Assembly (NCBI GenBank): GCA_018350325.1
Contig: JAEVLN010000035.1
Span: 114,505 to 178,504 of the forward strand
Length of the DNA stretch: 64,000 bases
DNA from: Globodera rostochiensis
Lineage: Eukaryota; Nematoda; Chromadorea; Rhabditida; Heteroderidae
Reading direction: 5' to 3'
Shown: positions 36,091 to 48,034 of the stretch, piece by piece
How the letters are laid out: each line of letters begins with the position of its first letter
Numbering within the stretch: position 1 is the stretch's first letter
Program-made: the position numbers and the translations under genes
The notes under the pieces: generated by a model
Seen by the model: only the letters and a program-made list of their open reading frames with translations
Databases searched by the model: none
What the model was told of the DNA's origin: nothing

Positions 36091-37590
36091 CGTTGCGACG
36101 CAATTTGTCATGGGTTATTTCGTTGCGACGCAATTTGTCAGGGGTTATTTCGTTGCGACGCAATTTGTCAGGGGTTATTTCGTTGCGACTTTGTCATGGG
36201 TTATTTCGTTGCGACGCAATTTGTCATGGGTTATTTCGTTGCGACGCAATTTGTCAGGGGTTATTTCGTTGCGACGCAATTTGTCAGGGGTTATTTCGTT
36301 GCGACTTTGTCATAGGTTATTTCGTTGCGACGCAATTTGTCATGGGTTATTTCGTTGCGACTTTGTCATGGGTTATTTCGTTGCGACGCAATTTGTCAGG
36401 GGTTATTTTGTTGCGACGCAATTTGTCATGGGTTATTTCGTTGCGACGCAATTTGTCATGGGTTATTTCGTTGCGACGCAATTTGTCATGGGTTATTTCG
36501 TTGCGACGCAATTTGTCAGGGGTTATTTCGTTGCGACGCAATTTGTCAGGGGTTATTTCGTTGCGACTTTGTCATGGGTTATTTCGTTGCGACGCAATTT
36601 GTCATGGGTTATTTCGTTGCGACGCAATTTGTCATGGGTTATTTCGTTGCGACTTTGTCATGGGTTATTTCGTTGCGACGCAATTTGTCAGGGATTATTT
36701 TGTTGCGACGCAATTTGTCATGGGTTATTTCGTTGCGACGCAATTTGTCATGGGTTATTTCGTTGCGACGCAATTTGTCATGGGTTATTTCGTTGCGACG
36801 CAATTTGTCATGGGTTATTTCGTTGCGACGCAATTTGTCAGGGGTTATTTCGTTGCGACGCAATTTGTCAGGGGTTATTTCGTTGCGACGCAATTTGTCA
36901 GGGGTTATTTCGTTGCGACGCAATTTGTCAGGGGTTATTTCGTTGCGACGCAATTTGTCAGGGGTTATTTCGTTGCGACGCAATTTGTCAGGGGTTATTT
37001 CGTTGCGACGCAATTTGTCAGGGGTTATTTCGTTGCGACGCAATTTGTCAGGGGTTATTTCGTTGCGACGCAATTTGTCAGGGGTTATTTCGTTGCGACG
37101 CAATTTGTCATGGGTTATTTCGTTGCGACGCAATTTGTCATGGGTTATTTCGTTGCGACGCAATTTGTCAGGGGTTATTTCGTTGCGACGCAATTTGTCA
37201 GGGGTTATTTCGTTGCGACGCAATTTGTCAGGGGTTATTTCGTTGCGACGCAATTTGTCAGGGGTTATTTCGTTGCGACGCAATTTGTCAGGGGTTATTT
37301 CGTTGCGACGCAATTTGTCAGGGGTTATTTCGTTGCGACGCAATTTGTCAGGGGTTATTTCGTTGCGACGCAATTTGTCAGGGGTTATTTCGTTGCGACG
37401 CAATTTGTCAGGGGTTATTTCGTTGCGACGCAATTTGTCAGGGGTTATTTCGTTGCGACGCAATTTGTCAGGGGTTATTTCGTTGCGACGCAATTTGTCA
37501 GGGGTTATTTCGTTGCGACGCAATTTGTCAGGGGTTATTTCGTTGCGACGCAATTTGTCAGGGGTTATTTCGTTGCGACGCAACAATCAA
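36091..37590. repeat. 30-bp minisatellite, 50 units
   Basis: Forty-five 30-bp units and five 26-bp units (at 36181, 36297, 36353, 36559 and 36645) in direct tandem, plus a partial unit from 37571. A type unit is 36121-36150. Each full unit contains the odd palindrome TTGCGACGCAA. The 26-bp units lack four bases of it, which destroys the palindrome. Units differ mainly at one position, TCATGGG or TCAGGGG. All short units and most TCAT units lie in the first 750 bp; the rest is almost uniform TCAG. Since 30 is divisible by 3 and the unit has few stops, long frames run through in several phases on both strands. These are artefacts of the repeat. Confidence 0.97.
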
Positions 37591-37825
37591 CAGTTCAAAA
37601 CTGCCATCCCCGTACCCCAAACCGTTGTACCTGATCAATCAACAGTTTAAAACTGCACACCCCTCACCCCGAACCGTTGTACCTGGTCAATAAACTGTTC
37701 AAAACTGCCATCCCCGTACCCCAAACCGTTGTACCTGATCAATTAACTGTTTAAAACTGCACACCCCTCACCCCAAACCGTTGTACCTGATTCAATCAAC
37801 AGTTTAAAACTGCACGCCCCTAACC
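37583..37825. repeat. About 52-bp tandem repeat, alternating A/B monomers
   Basis: Four to five units, each with CAAT(C/A/T)AAC(A/T)GTT(C/T)AAAA and ending near ACCGTTGTACCTG. Odd units contain GCCATCCCCGTACCCC and even units GCACACCCCTCACCCC, so the true period is a dimer of about 104 bp. Two diverged units occur at 35692-35806 in the other copy of the module. Confidence 0.8.
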
Positions 37826-38120
37826 CGGAACTAGGTAGCGAAGCTCTACAAGCGCGTTAGCGCTTTAGCAGCACAAAAAAGCGTTGTACAGCACTCCACT
37901 AGTTTAATTTATTATTTTCTCTTGCGGCAAGACTGGAGGCGCTCGTACACGGAAAAAATTGTGACGGAACACTTAAGGAAAAACAAGAAAATCCAAAGGA
38001 CTTTATTCAAACATTTCTTGCCGTGCCGAAATGCTTCATTCTTCCAGAATCGGAATTGAGATAATTTCAGAATTTAATAAAAAAAGATTATTTTTATTAT
38101 TTTAAGAGAATTTTAATTAA

Positions 38121-39304
38121 ATGTTTGTTTTTAGCATTTTTGATTATTGGATTGAAATAATTGAGTCGAAAACAAAAGAAAGTCAAAACCCCATTTTTGG
38201 AGTTGCAATATACAAAGACGACAAATACAAAAGTGAATACAGAAAAGGAGAAGCTTTTAAACTCTCTAGAAGTAAAAATACTTTGATTTTTGTTAAATAA
38301 AAATAATTAATTCAACAAAATAAAAATTATTCAAAATCAAAATTTCAGAGAATTACCAAATTCTGAAGCAATTAAATGATCAAAAATTCTCAATATACGA
38401 GTCATCAAATCTTCTGAGAACAATAGGAAATATTCCGACAGAAAAAATACCGCAAATTTTCTGGATTTTGTTATTTCAAATACATTCAGTATTAAACTTA
38501 CATTTGAAAATATATGACCATTACCTGAGAAGCAAAAAATGTACATATGCAATGGTTTTCCAAAATATTTCGGAAAGTCTCATGAAAATGATGAGTAATA
38601 AGGGATTGACCCGGAATTGCACTTCAATTCGCAAGACAAAGAAATTCAAGAATATGTTCAAAAGGATGTGGTGGAAAACTGCAAAAAATTGCAAATTGAT
38701 TTTAAGTAAAATTCAAAATTTCTTCAATTTTAATATTTTTAGTGATGATGAAGAAGCAAAAATTATATTTTTGAATAATGTGCGCTATGACTTGGCAATA
38801 AATTTCGAGTTCAACCAACAAAAAGGTAAGTGTAAACAATGCCCGAAAACATTATACTTAACCTATATTTTGAATTAATTTATTAATATTGCAAGCAGGG
38901 CTGCACGAAAACAGGATTTTTCATTTTCAAAAACGAAACGAAAAAAAATTTTTAGGACGTAGCCGAAACACGAAACGAAACCCAAAAAACCCATGAAAAC
39001 ACGAAAAACACGAAACCGAAACGAAATTTCGTGAAGCCCTGATTGCAAGATATTTATTGTCTTATAGATTATTTATTTTTGTTGTATGGTTTGGTTTTAA
39101 TAAAATTTTTATATTCTCGCATTGAGTCGTTTATTCAGTTCAATAACTTTGCCTTTTGATCTGACAGTATGTATTTATTTAGTTGATTTTAATAAGAGGT
39201 TGCTTTCTATAGGAAAAATTCATTTTCTTAAAATTGGTGGTTTGTTTACTTTTATTATTACAGTTTTCCCTTCATTCAATGCAAATGTGGACCGAGTTGT
39301 TTGA
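38121..39304 (+). CDS. Candidate three-exon gene, 222 codons, unknown function
   Basis: Proposed exons are 38121-38271, 38349-38825 and 39264-39304. Phases agree across both junctions and the total is 669 nt, including a TGA stop. ATG 38121 directly follows an in-frame TAA. Donors are A|GTAAAA and the near-consensus AAG|GTAAGT; acceptors are TTTCAG and TTACAG. Exon 2 alone is among the longest non-repeat frames here. The protein is basic with a Trp/Phe-rich centre (PQIFWILLFQIHS, FKRMWWKTAKN) and an acidic SDDEEAK patch. I recognise no family. A 146-bp hAT MITE sits in intron 2, compatible with an intron. A GC-richer frame just upstream (about 37918-38063; GKNCDGTLKEKQ, FIQTFLAVPKCFI) could be an additional exon but has no usable donor. 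It might also be a pseudogene. Confidence 0.35.
38896..39041. mobile_element. hAT-type MITE, 146 bp
   Basis: Terminal inverted repeats CAGGGCTGCACGAAA and TTTCGTGAAGCCCTG (one mismatch in 15), flanked by the exact 8-bp duplication ATTGCAAG at 38888-38895 and 39042-39049. The ends obey YARNG. The interior is made of ACGAAAC/CGAAAC motifs, like subterminal transposase-binding repeats with nothing between. It sits within intron 2 of the candidate gene at 38.1-39.3 kb. Confidence 0.93.
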
Positions 39305-39309
39305 AACCA

Positions 39310-42300
39310 TCGGAACTTGCCGAATTTATAAGAAGGCGTGGCTAATAACTAATTGTGTTTGATGTATAATTTAACATTATTCGCACCTTTTGCTTAAATT
39401 CTTTTTATTTTTTATTTCTTTCAAACTGAAAATCGTAGTCTGGCTAGGCACCGTTTTGGAAGAGAGCAGACCTAGGTTAAGCAATGTATTAATTATTTAA
39501 TTAATTAATTTAACACGCTAAATTAAATAAAATCCAATAATGATAAAATTTACAAATTAACTTTTAGATAATTGATTATGAGTCCTTGTTTCTTTCTCAT
39601 TTTAACAGTTAATACTTTAATCGATTTTTTAATTTTTCTTGAAATTTTATTTTAACGTCACATGGACGTAGTGTCCCAGGGACGGCGGACGATGACGTTT
39701 GGTCGCTAATAAAAATTATTAACTCATCAGCATAAAGAATTGATTTCATTAAAAACTTTTACATTTAATTGCAAAAGAATTTGATTTAACCAACTTAATA
39801 CAAATAAAAAATTAGAAAAAGAATAACAAATACATAATCAGATCAAACAAATGCGATCAGAAATAGAATGTTTTTTAAATTATAACATAGCTAAATTAAT
39901 ACATTTAAATTACTTTTAAAAAAGGGGTGAGCGTCAACTGCATAACCACAACGTGCTATAGCGCCGCCTACAGAAGGCAGGTCAGAAAATAAAATTTTAA
40001 ATAGCCCAAAAAATAAAATACAGAAATTTAACGAAAATAAACAAACTTTTTAACTGAAATTATTTTTATTATTAGAATATAAATTTTAATAACAAAATTT
40101 GTTAATATTAAAAAAATTCTAAAAAGCATTATGGATGATATTGAAACCAAGATGTGAAGTGAACTTAATGAAAATTAGAATAATAAAGCATAAGTTAGCG
40201 AAAATAAATGTTTTTTTATTATAACTTGGGCCTTATTATTAAGGGCAATTATGGACAAAAATCGAAGCAACATGACAAGTGACATTTTGACTTCACAGTC
40301 ATGATAATGAACACAAAATGAATAAAACAAATTTTGCATAAATTTGGCAAACCAAAATAATATTAAAAATAAGCATGTTAATGTTTAATAAAACAAAATA
40401 AACTTAAATGGAAAAAAATATAAGCTTTCTTATTTTACGTTAATAAAGTCAAAACAAAATAAATATAAAATTTATTCAACTTTTAAAACTCATAACAGAA
40501 ATTCAATTAAAACCTAATTTTAATAAAGTTCAGATATAAATTTCTTGCATCTATTTTGAGTTTGTCCTTTTATTTTATTTAAATGTTTTTAACACATTTG
40601 CGGCTCGATATTTCGCCATTTTCCTATATTTTTAAACGCTGACTATCGAATTCAAGTTCGGATGTCAGAGTGTAAAGCTCTTGTTGGGCCTTGAGCAAGC
40701 CATAATTTTGAAAATTTCAATATCTTTTGCTTCATTTAATCTTTTATATTATAGGTATGTGAATGAAAGGATAAAACTCCTCACATTTAGGCCGCAAATG
40801 TCCGAGGCGCAAATGTCTTAGGCTGGGGCCGATATAGGTTTAAACATTTTTTAATGGCTAAATTCAATTCATAATAAATATCGCAGTTACATGTTAATCA
40901 TTCCTGAAATTGTAGCTTTTGCGTTTCTGTCGTTTTGCTGCCATAGCTTCTAATTTTTTTTGTAGCAATTTATCATCATTTGATTAAAGTTCCCAAATAG
41001 TCTTAATCTATGCGTTTACAGTTTGAAAATAATCGGTGCAACTCTTATTTATCTGGTTGATGTAGCTGTAATTTTTATATTAACATTTTAAATAAAAATC
41101 TCAGAGTCAACTTTTGCCCATGAGGTACGAAACGCCTGAGAAATTTTCTATACAAAAAACAAATATTGGTCGGTTTTATTTATAAGCCTGCATAATTGTC
41201 CCTTAACGATGAAAACTTCAATTGATTCTTCCAATTACAGAAAAATCGTAAATGAATTTAAAATTCTTATAATGGTATTTGATTACCCCGATTAAAATGT
41301 TGATTAAATTTTTGGTTCTAAACCCCGGCCGTGACTCGTAAATAGTTTTTAAAGTTTTATCTTAGCATACAGGTTTTAAAATTTAATATAGAATTTTATG
41401 TTAAATAATTATAGCATTGCATTGTGCTTATATTGTTAATTTATGTGGCTATTATAACACTTTCCATTTTAATTTTATTGATTCCACAAAAGGGGGTAAG
41501 GCTAAGTCCGTTCGGATTTATGTTTTATACATTTTTTTAAAAGAGAGAAGAAAACTAATAAAGAATGACGAATTTAGGTATATTTCCCATTAGATCCAGG
41601 CAAATGCCTCTGTGCAAAGAAGTGGTTTCAATTCCGTTAATTTTTCATATAAATTGTATTAAATATAATATTTTGTTTTTAAATTTAAATTTTGTTTTTA
41701 AATATTTCAAAGTTGATTTATTTGGCATATAGCTTATATATTTATAATACTTTAAAGATTTTGATTACATTTTGGTCGTATCAACTTTACGTTAAAATTG
41801 AGGGCATGTGGTTTATAAATACCACGGCGCGACGACTGTTTAAATAATCATTATTCAAATATTCAATAATTTTTTATCTGCTTCCCTTAGATAAATAACG
41901 AATTATTATGTTTCTTTTCCTCCGTCCTTTTTTGTCCCTTTTTCAACGGGGCCATTGTTGTTGAACATACATAAGTTTTTTATAATTCTTTTTATGCAAG
42001 CATGTTTTAATTAATTTTATTCGTTGTTTTTCATTAAATTTAAATTTACTGATTTAAGCTTATTAATCTATATTTACATCAATATGGCGAAGATAGGCCA
42101 AAACCAATTTAAAGATTAATAATTACTTAAAATAATTTTATCATTAATAATTTATTTTATTAAAATTATTTTAAATTAGCTAAATATTTAATTTTTAAAT
42201 TCAATTTTTCCTGAAACGATTTTTATATAAAGTTTGATTTAAAAGATAATATCCTTCACAACTGATTTGATTCAAATCTTTTAAAAGTTTTCAAAAAAAA

Positions 42301-42930
42301 AAATTATAAAGATGGAAGGTTGACGGATTAATTTTAGCATTTCAGTTGGATTACACTTAATTTAATATAGCGCGATTTATGTCCATTTTGGTTGTCTTTA
42401 ATTGATTTTTTGATTTTTAATAAAGATTCAATTTAGGTAATATAAAAAATTTTGTTGCTAATTTATAATGTTACATCTTTTTAAAACGAGATCATTTAAT
42501 TTATTTCTTAGTTATATAATAAATGTTCAGCGCTGGTTGTCGGCTACACGTTTTCCACCTCTTTTTGCTTGCAGACGCTATTAGCCATTTGAATTGATTG
42601 CCTAAAAACTAAAAAGAATTAAAATAATGTTTATTTAAAATAAAGCGTATAAATTATACAATTATTTAAAAGCTAATAAATTAAAATAAAAAGGTGCTAA
42701 AAAAGGACGGAAATCCATATGTCATAATGTGTTCAATAAACCAATAATAATGAGGCGTAAAAAGTAAGAAAATAAAAATTATTTAAATCCTAATAAGATT
42801 GCTGCTTTTTAAACTTTACAATATCATCAAAAAAAAATTATTCTAAAAATCAGTATCCAAATTTTTTTGCACCCGAAACAATGTTTAAAATATTCATATT
42901 AGAATCATTTATTAAAAATAAATAACTGAA
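39310..42930. other. A+T-rich, no confident feature
   Basis: Small GC patches at 39655-39715, 39925-39985, 40615-40700 and 42530-42600 carry 20-30-codon frames. The decamer CGCAAATGTC occurs twice at 40793-40836. None is strong enough to call. Confidence 0.5.
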
Positions 42931-42969
42931 ATTAATACAAAACTTATTTCATAGAAAATTGAGACTGAT

Positions 42970-43670
42970 TTAAAATAAAAATTAACAAAACAAAGTAAAA
43001 CTATAAAAAATATTATTTAAATATTGCAATAATAGCAAATTTACAAATAGTTGGATACGATATACCTTTGTTTACAGTTTAAATAAGTGCTTATGAATTT
43101 TTAATAAATAAACCTTGACGAAATAACTCATAACATTTACATTAAAAATCAATTTTTAAATATTATTTTAAACAAAATATATTTTTAGTAATTTGTTAAG
43201 AAAATGTGTTTATGTAAAAAGTTTATTAAATAATTATTTAAATAATCATCACCGAAGTCAGTCTCGACCAGAAGCCACTACAATCTACGAAGCCCACATT
43301 TTTTAAACCCTCTATTTGTTTGTCTTTAAGAATTTCCCTCAATTCTTCTAAATTCCTAATTATTAAAGGCGTAAATTTATATGACTGATTCTAAACATTT
43401 ATAAAATAAATGATACTGATTTAAACAAATAAACAACAAAACTTTGAATCTAAATGTTCTAAGAAATCAATAAATGTTCCTTACTGGAAAAACAAAACAA
43501 TCCATTATCTAAAATTTACAAAAAGATTAAGAGGAAGAATAGAAGGAAATAATTTATAAACAATCAAGTTAAACATACTTGACCGGATCTGAATTATAAA
43601 CCTCCACACATGGAAAGCTTTATGGCAAAAAAAATGGTTTGGTTGAGCTTTTGGTCCTGCAGAAACTGTT
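42970..43670. repeat. Segmental duplication, copy 1
   Basis: Direct copy of 48035-48957 at moderate identity. Shared landmarks in order are TATTGCAATAATAGCAAATTT, ACAGTTTAAATAAGTGCTTA, TTTTTTAAACCCTCTATTTG, TATATGACTGATTC, CAATCAAGTTAAACATA and GACCGGATCTGAATT...GAGCTTTTGGTCCTG. Short frames with plausible splice signals exist on both strands, for example a minus-strand frame at 43238-43355. Indels between the copies are not multiples of three, so I see no coding constraint. Confidence 0.8.
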
Positions 43671-44289
43671 ATATAAAAAAGACGGGGCGGACGAACTTAA
43701 ATCAAGTTGGATCATCATCTCTCCCTGGATGAAATGCTTAGCTTTTTTTTTTAAAAGAAAGAGGAGCTCTTTTAGAAACTTTTGAACCACGCAGATTTAA
43801 ATCGCCCCAAAGAAAATTTTTTGCAAAATCGCTTCAAAGATTTGAGGTGGTGAACTTTTTGGGATTTTCGATTTGAGCACCTGGAAGCTGAATGCGCTGC
43901 CCTCCAGCGTTGCTTACGAAAAGATGGAGCAAGCGCTGCTGCATCTTTTAAAAAAAAAATTGTGACTCTAGCACAAAGTTGAAGGTGTGCACGGCGCTGA
44001 GGCCGGTACGAGCTTCGAAAACCGGGCTCGCCGGGGCCCTCAGTAGTGTTAGGTGCAAGAGTGTTTTTTGAAGAGAAAAGTTTAAGCCTAAATAGGTTAG
44101 GGTGGGGTAGTTTGATATGCTGATTCCAGAAAAAAATTTTTTTTTCCTCTAGGACAAAGTGTCGACAAATTTTTGGACAAAGTGTCTAATGGCTGGGGGA
44201 GGGTGGGAATTGCTGTGGAAAGTTGGGGGAGGTTATAATATGTCATTTTAGTGGTAAGACAAAGGGTCGAAAATTTGGACAAAGTGTCT

Positions 44290-44620
44290 AAAGTGGGCGA
44301 AGCCCTCTCACAGCGAGCGAAGCGACCGTAGGTAAGCTGGATGGGAGGGCATGCGGGCTAAGCCCGCATCAAGCGAGCGCAGGGAAGGGTGGAAGGACGC
44401 GCGCGAAGCCCTCTCTAAGCGAGCGAAGCGAGCGTAGGGATGGGTGGGTGCGGGCGAAGCCCGCTGCGAGGACGCGGGCAAAGCCCGCACTAAGCGAGCG
44501 AAGCGAGCGTAGGGAAGGGTGGGTGCGGGCGAAGCCCGCTGCGAGGACGCGGGCAAAGCCCGCACTAAGCGAGCGAAGCGAACGTAGGGAAGGGTGGGAG
44601 GGCGCGGGCGAAGCCCGCAA
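44290..44620. repeat. GC-rich tandem repeat, 75-bp period
   Basis: About four units built from GCGGGCGAAGCCCGC and TAAGCGAGCGAAGCGAGCG, with GGGAAGGGTGGG spacers. The period is 75 bp in the regular part (44442 and 44517). GCGGGC...GCCCGC is itself a short hairpin. The block is far richer in G+C than its surroundings. Minus-strand frames of 83-85 codons (RSLRSL repeats) are by-products of the 75-bp period. Confidence 0.9.
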
Positions 44621-44899
44621 TATATGAAAAAAAATTTTTTTTGTTATTTTTGTTAAAAAATTTTCAACACAAAATGACTAGAGACAGCAAAATAAATCAA
44701 TTCACAGGCATGCCCGCGTCTCCACTAGTTTATATCCTGAATAATTCATTAAGAGTAAAAACCTATATTAAAAATAACAAACCCACCAACAAAATTGCTC
44801 ATTATAACTCCAATGTTAAACGGACGGATCCACAGATAAAGCGGATTTTCGAGGCTCTGCACAGAAAGATCCATCCAACTTGAAATTAATTACTAAAAA

Positions 44900-47800
44900 T
44901 ATTCAAAATTTAAGAATATATTTAATTCAAAAAATAATAAATTAATTTCAGAAGCAATATAAATGCTTTGCTTATTAATTTTCACCGCGAAGAAAATGTA
45001 CTATATGACACCGACGGAAACGATTGATCAAATGTTTATTAATTTGATGGTTTGTATTAGTTGCGAAAATTTACTCCGTAATAATCATTTATAAACAAAC
45101 CCCTAATTTAACCAAATAAAAGTATTTAAATTATTTTAAGTAAAAAAATACAAAATGAAAATAACAGAAGCAGTCAAATTGATTAGCACTAATTAAAAAA
45201 ATAAAACGCGATTAAAAAAATGACAAAATTTTAGACAAAGTTGTTAAAAATTATATAATTCATAATATGTATATGAGATAAGCCAGAGGGTCATGGATCC
45301 TTTAGACGCTAAAAACGTTGAAAATCGACATGAGCCACACTACAACAGGTACGGCACTTACAAAAACCATTATTTATCAGAGTCTTTTAAAAAGCGGAAA
45401 ATGTTTAAACACTTTTCAATAAATACCTCTTTGGATATTATTAAGAATATTTTTAAACTCTAATTTTGTTATTATGCAATAAATAATTGTTATACATCAG
45501 ATTTAATTTTTAAACTTAATCAAAGCTTTAACGTACACCTAATTGTTTTTTTGGTATTAAATATTTGCTCATCAACCAGAGGAAGAACATTGAAACCGTG
45601 TGCGGCCTGCGTTAAATAACAGAAATCACTTATTACAATATTATAAATTTCGATCAACAACTTGATTAATAAAAAAAAATTATTTTAATGTATTAATTTG
45701 TTTAAAAGCGTGGTTCAAAAAAATTACATTCAAAAATATGAGCAAAAATAGTTTATCTATTTGTTTGAAATTTTTGGTTGAAAAAACATGTTTTATGAAT
45801 ATATTTTCGGTTTCTTCTTACTTTTTTCTTAAAGAATATTTGTAAAAATCTTAAGATTTTGTTTTTTGTTATTTTTTTTAATTAATTGGTTTAAATCATT
45901 TTAAAACTTTTCTTTTTATTACATATTTGGAGAACATTTTATTGCATACGAATTTCAATTTTTTTACGAAGGTTTTGTTGATCGTATCGAGCTCTAAATA
46001 TTTGATATTTTTCTATTTAATTAAATTCATTTTTTAACTAAAATTGTTTATTAAACATCGTTAAACAATTTCTTTTGGTGAGTAAAATGTTGATTATTAG
46101 TTTTATTATTAAATATTTAACACTTAAGTCTATACGCAATTTGTCTGTTTTGATTAATTAACTTAATTATAAACCTATCGACGTAAGACTTTACGTGTCT
46201 TCCGTGCGTAAACACCTTACCCCTGCCGCGCAGGACCTTGACCATTTGAATTGTTTTCAAAGCTATTTGCGCCAAATCTAGATTCTTTTCAAAGATTTGG
46301 TTGTTTTATTAAATTAAAATGAAAATAATCGCTATTCGTTTAATTTTTATTTCGAACACGAATTCGTCTCTTTATTTAGCCAACTTGTCTGAAATTAATT
46401 GAAAATAAAAGCATGAATATTTATTGTTTTTAAATGTGATTATATAAATTTTATTTAATCGCTATAAGTTAATACTTAATATATTTTTCTTAATTGTTGA
46501 GGTGCCTTCTTCTTTCAGCTGGACTTTTTGGCATATTTTGTAATTTTTTCGTAAAGCAATTAAAGTGCGTCTGAGTTGGGTATTATTTTAATATTGTCAC
46601 TAAAGCGACGTTGCATTATTTATATTTATTTTTAATAAAATTTTATTGTTGAGGCTAAGAGTCAAATAATAAAATAATAATGTTTGCTTTTAAGTCTAGA
46701 TGTTTAAAAAAGTTTTTAAGTATAACACAAAAAATAATAATATTTAATATGTAAAAATAAAGTATTGTATATATTGTTGCGGTTAATTTTGAAAATCAGT
46801 TATTTCTTTTGTATTTATTATTTTTTATGTTGGCCTTTAATTGTTATTAATCCAAGATTTCGTGCGTAACTTTATATTTAATAAATAATTAATTAAACCA
46901 TATAACATTATTTAATTTTACGATTGAAAATTTTTTATACTTAAAAAAATTTACATGATAAATAAATAGGCCTAAAAATAAAAAGCTTGGAAAAACACAG
47001 CTGGATGTTGAACTATCGGTGCATGGCACATAAAATAACATTCTGACTAAGACTTCACTTTGCCTTACTAAGAAAAGCTTTGAAAAGCATTATTTTTAAA
47101 TAAAAAAGCAAAAAATAAATAAAAAACATAGAATAAAAACACCCAGTAAATGAAATATATTTATAAACAATCCAATGCAATTGCATCAAAATAAATAAAT
47201 TCAAACCAAGATTTTAAAAAAGAAATGCTAATTTAAAATCTAAACGATTATAAATAATGGCATTTTGCATAAACACAAAATTGAAACCAAATTATACAAA
47301 ATTTTTAAAATAAGAGTTAAATAAAAAAATAAAATATCGTACAAACTAAAAAAAAATATTCTTACAAACAAAAAAATAAAGCAAATATTGAATTGCAATT
47401 CTAAAAGAATTAAAACTGTTAAATAGATATGAATATTTTATAAGGAGATAAAGAATTTTTAAAAAATAATTTGTCCGCACTCCGACGTTGGCAGCTGTTT
47501 TAACATAAATGTTGATGATTCTTAAAATACAGTGCAAAAATACCGACAAAATTGGGTTCTAAACAAATATGCCAAATTATTGTTTACAGAAAGCAAATTA
47601 ATATAATTTATTAAAAAAAATTTTATTTATCAGAATTGCGGAAAATTTGTAAAACAATGGCCAGATCAAATTCAACATTTTAATGGTTACGATACCTTTA
47701 CACACTCGCTTTAAATTATCAGAATTAACTTTTTATATAAATAACAAATTTTAATGTACAACAAAACATAAAACAAAAATATAAAATGCAGTTAAAAAAA

Positions 47801-48030
47801 TTTCAATGATGAAATAATTAAAGTCTTAATTTGTTGATTAAAATAAATTTCGATTCACATATATAAACAACTGATAATATGCTGTTTTTATGTTAGCGTT
47901 AAAAACTAAAAAATTAAAAAATGTCGTGTTTTATCAACGCCACAAATAAAAACGATACCAAAAGCGTTTTTGATAATTTGAAATGTATTTGAGAGAAATT
48001 AATTTTATCGTAATTTTTAATGTGAATCTA
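44900..48030. other. A+T-rich, no feature found
   Basis: No supportable gene, RNA or repeat. One small GC patch at 46180-46250. Confidence 0.6.
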
Positions 48031-48034
48031 AAAA

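Larger units (their letters stand above)
36000..37880. repeat. Duplicated module, copy 2, expanded by the minisatellite
   Basis: Same block order as 34967-35855, but the CGTTGCGACG segment has grown to 50 tandem units, which accounts for most of the extra length. The closing block AACTAGGTAGCGAAGCTC recurs at about 37828. Confidence 0.75.

Noticed and set aside
36091..37590. CRISPR array
   Set aside because: Units are contiguous 30-mers with no unique spacers and no cas genes, in a eukaryotic setting.
36072..37693. Open frames of 315-527 codons through the 30-bp array on both strands
   Set aside because: The unit length is divisible by three and the unit lacks stops in several phases. Four overlapping frames of equal quality, changing phase at each 26-bp unit, are artefacts of repetition.
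1257..38880. Ciliate-type genetic code (TAA/TAG read as Gln)
   Set aside because: Several islands (near 1257-1690, 25520-25670, 38240-38880) stay open if TAA and TAG are sense. At this A+T content TGA-free runs are common by chance, however, and the frame in the 43 kb duplication is broken by indels in the second copy. Animal-like Gag, hAT and SINE content also argue against it.
39421..39480. Possible tRNA around GTCTGGCTAGGCACC
   Set aside because: No paired T-arm or acceptor stem could be drawn; too short a match.
43238..43355. Minus-strand exon-like frame (KDKQIEGLKNV) shared with the 48.3 kb copy
   Set aside because: The second copy has a one-base deletion within the shared stretch and the downstream ends differ, so coding is not supported.
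44308..44620. Minus-strand ORFs of 83-85 codons with RSLRSL repeats
   Set aside because: By-product of the 75-bp GC-rich tandem repeat, open in two phases.
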